Shown here: positions 37,801 to 44,051 of the stretch, piece after piece
Layout of the letters: the number at the start of each line of letters is the position of its first letter
Position numbering within the stretch: the first letter of the stretch is position 1
DNA from: a virus
Direction: 5' to 3' (one strand)
Virus record (IMG/VR): IMGVR_UViG_3300031576_000110
Coordinates: 1-44,051 of that record
DNA length: 44,051 bases
Made by a program: the position numbers and the translations under genes
The notes under the pieces: generated by a model
What the model saw: only the letters and a program-made list of their open reading frames with translations
Database searches by the model: none
What the model was told of the DNA's origin: nothing

Positions 37801-39454
37801 AGGCTACGTCGAAGAAGTTGAGGGTCTGTCCGGTCTCACGGGGACTAACCCCGCTGACGATGCGTCCTTCCTCATTAACCTTGAGGCCAATCTGTCGGAA
37901 CTTCCCCCGCCATAATTCTTGGGAACGGGTTCCCTCAGCCCCAGCCGTTTCAATGTCTAAGTAGAAGCCCTGCCGAGTGTCTTCAATAATAGTCTCGGCA
38001 GGTTTTCCGGGCAATATAGGACTAGGGTTTGGTATCTGGCCGACACGAGTTTTAGCAAGTCGAGCATCTGTTATAGCCTCGGTATAGGAACGAACACGAG
38101 CGGCTCCGGGCTCTAGACCTTCGCCCAGGGCTACACTCAAGTCCCCATAGGAAAGGGCTTCAACAGTAGTAGGTTTAAACTTTTTACCTACACGCGGTCG
38201 TAGGAACCACTGGTCACCAGCTTGTTCTACATCTTGCGAATTAACCTCGAAGCGATAGACCTTGCCAATTTCACCTCTGTTAGTGCGGGCTCGGGCAAAC
38301 CCGGCGGCCAAGCTCCGGTCAGAAGTCAGGCCTGCACCAGTGAACTTTCCAATAATACCCTCTGGCCCAGTCCCATGATAAAGGATAAGTTTCCTTGTAG
38401 GCGTTGTCTCCGGAGCCGGGACAGGTCGAGCCGTCCGGCGCAATGTATCCCGAACCTCGGCAAACCTATCCAAATCATCGGCAGTGGACTCAGCATCCTG
38501 TGCTTTCGTCCAGAGGCGCGTGTTCTCCGCTTCGAGATCAGTGGGCTTTAGAACTTTCGGAGCAGCCTCAGCAGCATCGTCAGCCACCTTCTCAATCTGG
38601 TTAAGGTCAGTGACTAGCCTACGGCCTGTCGAGTCTCTGACAGTCACCACACGGTCTACAGCAGTCTCTACGATACCTTCTAGTTCCTCACCATCCGGAG
38701 TCTTGCCAAACACACGGGAGCCGACTGTGGGCCGGACTACCTCGTCGGCGTCTTGCAAGGCACGGATGACCATACGGCCCTCCGGCGCCCCGTCTGCGCC
38801 TCTGTATCCTCGTCTAATCCAGCGTAGACCACGAGCGAAGTCGTCTACCTTAGTTACGCCAATACCCGGAGTAAGATTTAAGGGGTCTAGGAGGAAGCTC
38901 CCCACCACGCGGTCGTAGATACCAACTTCTTTAAGTCTATCGCGGAGGTCGGCTTGGTCTTTCTCATCTCCAACTGCCGCCTTGAAGGATGCCTTGAGAT
39001 TGCCGAAGGTGTCTTCCCGCGCTTCCTCGGGAGCTTTACCCCCACCGGGAAGGAACTTAAGGACTGGCTTCGGCGCACCAACGAGCCGGGCAACTTGTCC
39101 GGGTACGCCTAATGGAGTAACGGCAGCAAGGTTCTCAAAAGTTTCTCCGGCTGCTAGCTCCTGTGGCTCAAAGACACGTCGGTTTACTGTGCCAAAGGCG
39201 CGGCTTAAAACCTTCTCAATTGGGTTCGGCCCCGGAGGAGGAAATGCTCCTTGTGCTGCTCGCTCCTCAGCAAGACGCGCAAAAGACCTATCAGACAAGG
39301 GGGAGGGGGTGCCGCCTTGGACTACCTTGTTGGCATTAGCAACATTGCGTTGGCGTTCGAGGTCAATCTGACGGCGATACTTACGCGTAGCCGCCCGCTG
39401 CTGTCGACGGAATGTTTGCTTTGGAGTTTCAAACCGTTCTAAACCAAATGCCAT
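34871..39454 (-). CDS. Very large internal/ejection-type virion protein with an ART-like segment
   Basis: 1,527 residues. The N-terminus is basic and coiled (KQTFRRQQRAATRKYRRQID). About residues 355-440 contain LILYHGTGPEGIIGKFTGAG and SLAAGFAR, which resemble an ADP-ribosyltransferase-like (YHGT...) fold. A later part has long helices (residues ~680-790). A hydrophobic stretch near 1045-1065 (GTFVAGAVGTYALTAYALGQ) could enter a membrane. The C-terminal 300 residues are charged and helical. Size, mixed content and place after the portal fit internal core/ejection proteins of short-tailed phages. The enzymatic segment is uncertain. Confidence 0.7.
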   Translation of the reverse strand: MAFGLERFETPKQTFRRQQRAATRKYRRQIDLERQRNVANANKVVQGGTPSPLSDRSFARLAEERAAQGAFPPPGPNPIEKVLSRAFGTVNRRVFEPQELAAGETFENLAAVTPLGVPGQVARLVGAPKPVLKFLPGGGKAPEEAREDTFGNLKASFKAAVGDEKDQADLRDRLKEVGIYDRVVGSFLLDPLNLTPGIGVTKVDDFARGLRWIRRGYRGADGAPEGRMVIRALQDADEVVRPTVGSRVFGKTPDGEELEGIVETAVDRVVTVRDSTGRRLVTDLNQIEKVADDAAEAAPKVLKPTDLEAENTRLWTKAQDAESTADDLDRFAEVRDTLRRTARPVPAPETTPTRKLILYHGTGPEGIIGKFTGAGLTSDRSLAAGFARARTNRGEIGKVYRFEVNSQDVEQAGDQWFLRPRVGKKFKPTTVEALSYGDLSVALGEGLEPGAARVRSYTEAITDARLAKTRVGQIPNPSPILPGKPAETIIEDTRQGFYLDIETAGAEGTRSQELWRGKFRQIGLKVNEEGRIVSGVSPRETGQTLNFFDVASDPDAYDWVDDAQRLATHSYGRFVEEWVDEGIKAGVPLLKKFRKIFRATHKKGQYYIPRVAEEIGGELVLRGPRRGTKQSFSFDRYYELAEDATKNNVKYANPATTIEYFVKNMGTAIAYAKRNRRLSLLGETATQRTSAKFDNAITTAQDTLNSSSKVLSDMRAELRRAYGRKAAVRRPETVQKWQGEIGRLQEAIAGQKPIVTKQRAALSAAKKALQTAVRRSRVPGRGEAVFGPEDLGLTGRVFKAEHRDLIRRGFQPPKMGVVTDSANIAKAINGLFRPIWASLDASYQGLQSLKMSMLHPIAGFKSTGISILSLFDPQVYDGWVVRNNDLISEWIAAKGAFHKTDFAFSGNLFHAIERNPVGRLVLKPFTLGQEAWNRALNVLSIESFKAETGLLKAGGSKLERVRARLFSPFGLKAKPGEDVSESVARVISEATGRLSNLQTAQIGQRTKLAADTLPFAGRYYWAEIQLIGDAFRGGIRGNLARRTLGTFVAGAVGTYALTAYALGQKPNFDPSSTRFMTVRVSGLNVGLGGPLTGFLRLIGNVGKTTARGIEQGKTPDALGLDIANTFAKFARGRSSPAVSLLWDIVSKQTFTGEKVPDPFEHPDDFLKYLSTRMTPFAIQSLIESGPEAAIASGLGLREFPVSKWQIFQETVERQTGRKFEDISKVELDELKRIDDDIRGSWESYEQNQRDRGSPSQKLRDSTEKINNDRDTQLAELANSINYGVPGGAAVYLEQGKTVKNFARGQKDEAANSLGLTFDDRDEPELKDDQLTDDFYEALDPTNYITTLEDGTTNVDWDARQKEIDAIKKQMTPAARKAVENPANFYGDSKVVALELRRRDVEKHLRTWFDEPKYNGLTQAESVEVDQLLDVASQVRDIIAASGVSIDRQEILKYILTAGVADQKIAATAFVSTFKTIGKQVLNTKKDELVMENPDLAVFYPFTWRGLSDEDKEIWQEMHGFRTARSKP

Positions 39455-39472
39455 AATCTTCTTCTAAAAGTT

Positions 39473-39511
39473 GGGCCTAGCTCGCCGGGGAGAGCACCGA
39501 CTACTAGGCCC
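39473..39511 (-). other. Hairpin before the large internal protein gene
   Basis: GGGCCTAG/CTAGGCCC perfect 8-bp stem around a 23-base loop that can itself pair partly, followed on the minus strand by AACTTTTAG. It may be a weak terminator, RNA-stability element or processing site in the leader of the 1,527-residue gene. Confidence 0.55.
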
Positions 39512-39541
39512 GAAGGAGGTGTATAAGGTGTTGTATGGGTG

Positions 39542-40273
39542 CTAGAACACACCCTTGGGGGTTACATCTTCGATGAGGCGCATGAACTCCTGCGGGTTCA
39601 CTCCGCCGCCAAGACTACGATTACCCACCCCGAAGGCGGAGCTAAGGAGTGTGCCAAGGTCAGTCCCACCGAATTGTACTTGGCGGGCTACACTCTGGGC
39701 AGAAGGAAGTCCCTCAACACCCTGTTCGCTGATACGGGCACTCCCGCCCTCACGTTGGCCAATTGCCTTGCGGAGAGCCTGCTCAACTTCGGTCTGTCGG
39801 CCTCGAATCCCGGCCATCTCGCCAAGTTCGCTAAACCGACCGCTGCCAGTAATGTCCGGAGCTAGTCCCCGGCCAAGCAGAATCGCCCTAACAGGGTCGA
39901 TGCCATAGGTACGCGTGAACTCAATATCACGCTCTTGTGTTAAGCCAGCAATACGCTGCCGTTCCTCAGCCTCTCGGCGAAGGCGCTCCTGTTCCCGCTC
40001 GAACTCTTGTTGCAGACGTATCTGCTCAAGCTCTCGGGCTTTTAGGAACTCTTGGCCTGCCTGTGTTTCAAGGAATGTTGGAGGCGCAAAACCTCCACCA
40101 GCAGATGCGGCTTGTTGGGCTAAGATGGCTTGTGCTAATGCGTTAGCGTCAAAGCCTCCACCAGCAGAAATACCGGCTCGCTGTACTCTGCGACGATCAG
40201 CTTCACTCCCGCCTAATCCTGTAGTAACACGGGACTGTGCCCGTGCTCTGCGCTTACGTGCTAGATGAGCCAT
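39542..40273 (-). CDS. Internal virion protein with coiled coil
   Basis: 243 residues. Basic start (MAHLARKRRARAQSRVTTGL), Gly/Ala-rich region, then a strong charged coiled coil (about 83-115, EQIRLQQEFEREQERLRREA) and a C-terminal Gly-rich part. It lies between a small gene and the giant internal protein, as second-tier core proteins do in T7-like virions. No sequence family recognised. Confidence 0.6.
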   Translation of the reverse strand: MAHLARKRRARAQSRVTTGLGGSEADRRRVQRAGISAGGGFDANALAQAILAQQAASAGGGFAPPTFLETQAGQEFLKARELEQIRLQQEFEREQERLRREAEERQRIAGLTQERDIEFTRTYGIDPVRAILLGRGLAPDITGSGRFSELGEMAGIRGRQTEVEQALRKAIGQREGGSARISEQGVEGLPSAQSVARQVQFGGTDLGTLLSSAFGVGNRSLGGGVNPQEFMRLIEDVTPKGVF

Positions 40274-40590
40274 TAAATTACTCCGCCTCTGCGCTGGCTC
40301 TCCATCTCATTGATTGTTTTAACAAAGTCTTTCCGTACCAATACCCGACCATCTTCCTTGGCTCGAACATTCTTAGCAACAAGCTCTGCCATGCCCTCAG
40401 GGTCTTGGAGTAGCTCGTTGTACTGTATGTATCGGTCGTTCTCACTGACAGGGAGGCCACCCATAGGACGTTCTCCAATAGCAGAGAGAAGGGCTTTTCG
40501 CTTCTGGAATAGGCGGATACCTAGTTCCTTAGCAGCATGGTCAAGCCGGTCGGCTAGTGCTTTGGGGGAAGCTTTATTCGTCATACTCAT
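40273..40590 (-). CDS. Small helical virion-block protein, possibly leaderless
   Basis: 105 residues: LADRLDHAAKELGIRLFQKR, then VSENDRYIQYNELLQDPEGM. Mostly helical, charged, unknown. The promoter -10 (40601-40596) ends only five bases before ATG 40590. The mRNA would therefore start at or almost at the first codon (or give a 5-base leader to the second ATG at 40584). It shares one base with the next gene. Confidence 0.65.
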   Translation of the reverse strand: MSMTNKASPKALADRLDHAAKELGIRLFQKRKALLSAIGERPMGGLPVSENDRYIQYNELLQDPEGMAELVAKNVRAKEDGRVLVRKDFVKTINEMESQRRGGVI

Positions 40591-40595
40591 TGTCT

Positions 40596-40624
40596 ATTAT
40601 ACCACATTCTCAGGAGTTTGTCAA
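40596..40624 (-). promoter_or_regulatory. Leftward promoter of the internal-protein genes (perfect consensus)
   Basis: Minus strand TTGACA (40624-40619), 17-base spacer, TATAAT (40601-40596), extended -10 TGG. The -35 overlaps the end of the portal gene. Confidence 0.92.
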
Positions 40625-42513
40625 CCCGGTGTACTGACTTGGGCTGCGGAGGGCTGGGGCTGAGTTTTTGGAGTCAGCAGTCCTCGGCCCCCTTGAATTG
40701 TCTGCGGCGCACCACCTTCGGGGTACGGCCCCCGACCAAGACCAATGCCACCTTCTTCCGGCGTTCCTCCACCGATTACTTGCTGCAACGCAGCCGCAAT
40801 CTCGGGCGGGAGGGAACCAACGTCTATCCCGGACATGTCCTCGAACTCATCCTCCTCGACCAGTAGGTCAAGTTGGCGCAGAGCCGCAGTAAGCACGGCG
40901 CTGTCGGCTTCCTGAGTAGCCTCAAGGCGGGCGATGGTGCCTTCGAGGCGGAGAGTAGCCGGGTCTTCAATGTCCAGAATATGCTCCATAATCCAGTCCT
41001 CGGGGAGGCCAAACTGCTTGGCCATGTTAGCCGTGCCAAGGTCTTGTGCTCGGTCGGTTGGGGACTTGGGTTCAATGGAAGCAGTCACTCGGCCCAGTGC
41101 AGACTTGGCCATAGAAGGGGTAATCTCTTCCCCGTCGATGGAAACCGATTCGCCAAGGTACATCACACCACGTAGGAATAAGTCCATGACGTTCGTAATG
41201 CCCTGAGCCATGTGTTGGGCTAGTGGAACAAGCTTAGCTCGTGCCACGTTAATCCGTAGATTGACTTGAAAGGCCGGAGCCGACCCCGCAACACGGCCAT
41301 AAAGAACATCTTCGAGGGTATGGCGCTGGATTAAATCATCAACCTGCTGAGTAAGCAGCACAGCGTCAGGCAGATGCTCAGGCGGGGGCAGTGGCCGCAG
41401 GTCTTCGTCCGCATACTCAGTTGTAACCCCGCCAAGATTCACAGTTAGGGTCGGACGCTCCCGCCCTTGGTAGACAGCAGACCCTTCGGCGAGTTTCCAC
41501 ACATAAGAGGGCAGATAGTAGGCCCAGACCATCGTAGCAAGACGGGAGATAAGCATATCGTAGGCTTCAAGGGGCTCTTGAGCATCAGAGAGGAACGATT
41601 TGTACCGTCCGTCCTTGTCTTGTAGCTCTGTTTTCATTCCCGGTATCATAATAACCGGGCATTTTCCCAATCCGTGCTCCCAGACCCGCAATTCCTCGAA
41701 ATCGGAGATGGGCTGCGTGATAATTGACTGGATTTCGTTGTTCGTGCCGGTCAAAGGCTTGGTATTTACTAGGTAATAGCCCACATAGTTCGGGTCAGTG
41801 TACTCTAAGCATAACATTTCATCGTACCACTCGGCGTCGCCCCGCGCCAACATCTGTTTTACGTTGGCCGAGCCCATCTCTTCGGCTAAAACATAGGCCG
41901 GGACAAGCTTTTCTTCGAGGGCACAGAGCACATTGTCACTCAAGTCTACTAACGGCAGGATATTCTGGGTCGGAACGTGCTGAATGACAAAGGGAAACTG
42001 TCCCTCAGTCTCTTTCCACTTGCGGACTCGTGCCAAATATGCCTTCCCAGTCTCATCTTTCTTCCTAGTTGGGTAGCCGTGCTGAGTTGTCCAGACAGTA
42101 GGAAGCGTCATGGCCTTGATAAATGACCGAGCAGGACCCAGAACGTCTCTCCCAACCCCCGGCCAGAAGTCGTTGGCGAGTAGTTGCTGTTCAAAGAGCT
42201 TAGCACACACTCGCTCAACTTGGTCAGACTCTAGTTTGGCTTCCGTTGTGAGGTCACGAGGCTGCATTTTGAACTTGGGCTGAGCCATAAGCAAGCCATT
42301 GGCATGCTCAATGATACCCCCAGCCCGTCCTGAGTGTATCTCGATAGGCTCCATATTTCGCTTCTCACTGGGCTCAAGCATATCCACGACGTTCCTCTTG
42401 TGGATAAGGTCACGGAGGCGCTCCTCAGTAGCTAGCCGGTCACTCCACTCGGTGGTCAGCTTCCGGAAAAGCTTCTGTACACTGTCTTTAGTTGGCCGGG
42501 GTATCGGAGGCAT
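40621..42513 (-). CDS. Portal protein
   Basis: 630 residues. It follows the terminase and has portal-type features. The helical N-terminus is followed by RVWEHGLGKCPVIMIPGMKT (here as LRVWEHGLGKCPVI), a stem/clip-like region YDMLISRLATMVWAYYLPSY, and a long C-terminal helix region (EGTIARLEATQEADSAVLTA) ending in a Gly/Pro-rich tail. The portal forms the dodecameric DNA gate at the capsid vertex. ATG 42513 is five bases after the stop of the zinc-ribbon gene. Length fits portals of short-tailed phages. Confidence 0.88.
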   Translation of the reverse strand: MPPIPRPTKDSVQKLFRKLTTEWSDRLATEERLRDLIHKRNVVDMLEPSEKRNMEPIEIHSGRAGGIIEHANGLLMAQPKFKMQPRDLTTEAKLESDQVERVCAKLFEQQLLANDFWPGVGRDVLGPARSFIKAMTLPTVWTTQHGYPTRKKDETGKAYLARVRKWKETEGQFPFVIQHVPTQNILPLVDLSDNVLCALEEKLVPAYVLAEEMGSANVKQMLARGDAEWYDEMLCLEYTDPNYVGYYLVNTKPLTGTNNEIQSIITQPISDFEELRVWEHGLGKCPVIMIPGMKTELQDKDGRYKSFLSDAQEPLEAYDMLISRLATMVWAYYLPSYVWKLAEGSAVYQGRERPTLTVNLGGVTTEYADEDLRPLPPPEHLPDAVLLTQQVDDLIQRHTLEDVLYGRVAGSAPAFQVNLRINVARAKLVPLAQHMAQGITNVMDLFLRGVMYLGESVSIDGEEITPSMAKSALGRVTASIEPKSPTDRAQDLGTANMAKQFGLPEDWIMEHILDIEDPATLRLEGTIARLEATQEADSAVLTAALRQLDLLVEEDEFEDMSGIDVGSLPPEIAAALQQVIGGGTPEEGGIGLGRGPYPEGGAPQTIQGGRGLLTPKTQPQPSAAQVSTPG

Positions 42514-42517
42514 GGAG

Positions 42518-42673
42518 CTATCTTATCCTGACTAGAGCCGGTGCAGAGTAAATGCGCTGCGACGGACTAGTCCCACACTTTGGGCAGGTAGTGGGGTCTT
42601 TATACTCAGAAATACTACGTCGGACATCGAACCCATAACCGCATTTTGGACATTGAAAGCTATAAACAGCCAT
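42518..42673 (-). CDS. FmdB-like zinc-ribbon protein
   Basis: 51 residues: MAVYSFQCPKCGYGFDVRRS then TTCPKCGTSPSQRIYSAPAL. Two CPKCG knuckles spaced as in the FmdB/putative regulatory zinc-ribbon family. ATG 42673 lies three bases after the terminase stop, with GGAG just upstream inside that gene. It sits between terminase and portal. Its role in phages is not established; packaging or early DNA-binding functions are possible. Confidence 0.82.
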   Translation of the reverse strand: MAVYSFQCPKCGYGFDVRRSISEYKDPTTCPKCGTSPSQRIYSAPALVRIR

Positions 42674-42676
42674 AGT

Positions 42677-44051
42677 TTACTCCATGATTAGGCGAGGCCG
42701 AGGCCTGTCGATAATAGACGAAGGATGGCGAAGGCGGGTAAGGTTATCCACAAGGATGAAGAGAGCATCTAGGTCATCGTCGTGGGAGGCGTAGGGGAAC
42801 CTTGTAAGATTGTACTTGGCGTCTTCATACCACTCCGCACTTTTAGGGAAGAGTACATGTCTGCCATGCAAGAAGGGAGCAAGAGCGTGGGCTCGGGTGG
42901 TCTTTCCCCCACGGTATGTAACGGGCACGGTCGGGATATGTGGCGAAGATTCCATAAGAGTTTGAATCGCTGGCGTACCAGAGGCGGCATCTTCAATCCA
43001 GATATAGGACTGTCCCCAGGCGATGAAGGAGTTGTTGATTTGTTCAAGGAGTTGAGGAAGTCCCCAGCGTCCCTTGACTCTATCGAGGACATAGACGCGC
43101 CCCCATCTATCCATGCCACCGACGTATCCGACACTAAAGTCATTTGATTGTTTCTCCTTAAAAGCTGTATCCCAGCCCGAAGCTACCAGTAAATCCCCGT
43201 TCCGAAATAGAGTGTCGGGGGTGTCGCTATAATCACTGAGATATTGTATGATTCCCGTCTCGCCCCCGGTTGTGTCCCCCATGTATTGAATGGCAAACAG
43301 GGCTGGTGCCTCGTAACGGATAGCGTTGAGGAACTCCCATGTATAGGCTTCGGGCCAGTATGACCGGCCATTGTTATGGATGGCCGGAGTGTACAGGACA
43401 CGCCACCCTTTTTGCTTAGTAAGCTGGCCAATGAAATCATCATCAGCCCATCGAGTGCCGATAACAACTTGCCAAGCCTTCTGAGTAAGTCGTGTCCTAA
43501 GTGCTTTTTCATAATTATCAAATACCTTGGCCCGCAAGTTGGGTGTAGCCGCATCCTTTGGGTCATGTGGGTCATCAACAAGGAGGCCATCTAAACGGTA
43601 GGCCACCACTGAGGACTTCATTCCCCCGGCACGAAGTGTCGGGTGCGGGTCTCCCACTTTCTCTCGGACTACAATGAACTCCTTGTCTCCCCACTTGTCC
43701 TTGCTTGGGGATATCTCCGGGAAGATAATGCGATAAGGCTTAGAGCCAGTGAGGAGTTCCTTCACAGCCCTAGACCGAGACCAACCAACTTGGTCTGAGT
43801 ACGAGAAGAGACCATAATGGTCGTCCCGCGCTCTGCCTATCATGTAGGCGAGGTACGCACACATGATGGTGGTTTTGCCCGAGCCGGGTGGGGCTATAAT
43901 GCATAATTTCTTTCCCGAAGGATTATCCGCTACTTCTTGGAGGGCGGCTACCCATTCCTTCTGGTGTGGTGCAGGCTCGAACCCATACACGAATCGGAGA
44001 AAGTTTGCGAATGACCGGCGAGCGTCTTGTCCTTTGTGCAGGAGGGCCTTA
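42677..44051 (-). CDS. terL: Terminase large subunit (main part; N-terminus lies at 1-153)
   Basis: ATP-driven DNA-packaging motor and headful/end nuclease. The frame is open through the contig end. Joined to 128-153 it starts at GTG 153 and gives 466 residues, normal for the family. Walker A APPGSGKT is at about residues 62-69 and a Walker B-like stretch LLVDDP follows. The C-terminal RNase H-like nuclease has acidic motifs in SGWDTAF, WIEDA and SHDDDLDA. Read from 43990 alone (GTG) the protein would lack 29 residues. It lies directly downstream of the small subunit and 3 bases before the zinc-ribbon gene. The function is firm; the exact start is probable. Confidence 0.95.
   Translation of the reverse strand, partial: KALLHKGQDARRSFANFLRFVYGFEPAPHQKEWVAALQEVADNPSGKKLCIIAPPGSGKTTIMCAYLAYMIGRARDDHYGLFSYSDQVGWSRSRAVKELLTGSKPYRIIFPEISPSKDKWGDKEFIVVREKVGDPHPTLRAGGMKSSVVAYRLDGLLVDDPHDPKDAATPNLRAKVFDNYEKALRTRLTQKAWQVVIGTRWADDDFIGQLTKQKGWRVLYTPAIHNNGRSYWPEAYTWEFLNAIRYEAPALFAIQYMGDTTGGETGIIQYLSDYSDTPDTLFRNGDLLVASGWDTAFKEKQSNDFSVGYVGGMDRWGRVYVLDRVKGRWGLPQLLEQINNSFIAWGQSYIWIEDAASGTPAIQTLMESSPHIPTVPVTYRGGKTTRAHALAPFLHGRHVLFPKSAEWYEDAKYNLTRFPYASHDDDLDALFILVDNLTRLRHPSSIIDRPRPRLIME
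43925..44051. repeat. Terminal direct repeat, right copy
   Basis: Exact copy of 1-127. Removing one copy gives a circle of 43,924 bp. The terminase reading frame continues without interruption from 44051 into position 128, which supports circularity. Confidence 0.97.

Noticed and set aside
1-44051. tRNA genes, CRISPR arrays, integrase, attachment site or insertion sequence
   Set aside because: No tRNA-like cloverleaf or T-arm motif, no regular spacer repeats, no recombinase or transposase motif seen in any plausible frame.

Overview
The window is one complete tailed-phage genome assembled as a circular contig. The first 127 bases (1-127) recur exactly as the last 127 (43925-44051), so the unique length is 43,924 bp. 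The large terminase gene runs across the cut. I see no integrase, recognisable lysogeny repressor, tRNA or CRISPR array, so a lytic lifestyle is the simplest reading. There is also no tape-measure, tail-sheath or tail-tube protein. The virion block instead has a portal, a 1,527-residue internal/ejection-type protein, a beta-rich 532-residue protein, a 503-residue protein and fibre/spike proteins. That suggests a short-tailed (podovirus-like) particle, by inference. The host is unknown. Its main sigma factor evidently reads near-perfect TTGACA-N17-TATAAT promoters. The secreted protein at 18180 has a Thr/Pro-rich linker and the lysin a Pro-rich one, both of a kind common in Chloroflexota, which is only a weak hint.

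Layout. Two divergent blocks meet between about 1.0 and 2.4 kb and converge at 20.3 kb. The rightward block starts with an inverted-repeat-bounded cassette of two small genes (1455-1933) and a terminator. It continues with a run of Cys-rich probable zinc proteins and two paralogues carrying Ala/Trp-rich repeats (2.4-7.3 kb), including a CX5R phosphatase-like protein. Next come a DinG/XPD-like helicase, an HNH nuclease and a uracil-glycosylase-like/exonuclease/DNA polymerase A fusion. These are followed by two DpnD/PcfM-like small proteins, ClpP, a Cas4-like nuclease, a Sak4-like ATPase, an ERCC4-type nuclease, a DUF1599/MazG-like protein, a deoxynucleotidase and a metallophosphoesterase. The block ends with a lysis/envelope group: membrane peptides, a lipoprotein metzincin protease and a GH25 endolysin. 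It closes at back-to-back terminators (20318-20373).

The leftward block, read from 1.0 kb through the origin of coordinates and down from 44 kb to 20.4 kb, carries the terminases, an FmdB-like zinc ribbon, the portal, internal virion proteins, a second metzincin, scaffold, major capsid protein and a small very basic peptide. Several beta-rich decoration-type proteins, a beta-helix spike, membrane/holin-like genes, tail proteins and a fibre follow.

Regulation is unusually legible. Fourteen sites share an exact TTGACA and a -10 close to TATAAT. Twelve of the 14 also have an extended -10 TGN. They lie at operon heads, inside two genes and, in one case, antisense to the helicase. The most unusual observations are this promoter regulon, the 27-bp inverted-repeat cassette, the zinc-protein cluster with a protein holding 27 Cys in about 100 residues, the two different metzincins, and the heavily overlapped coding around the helicase.
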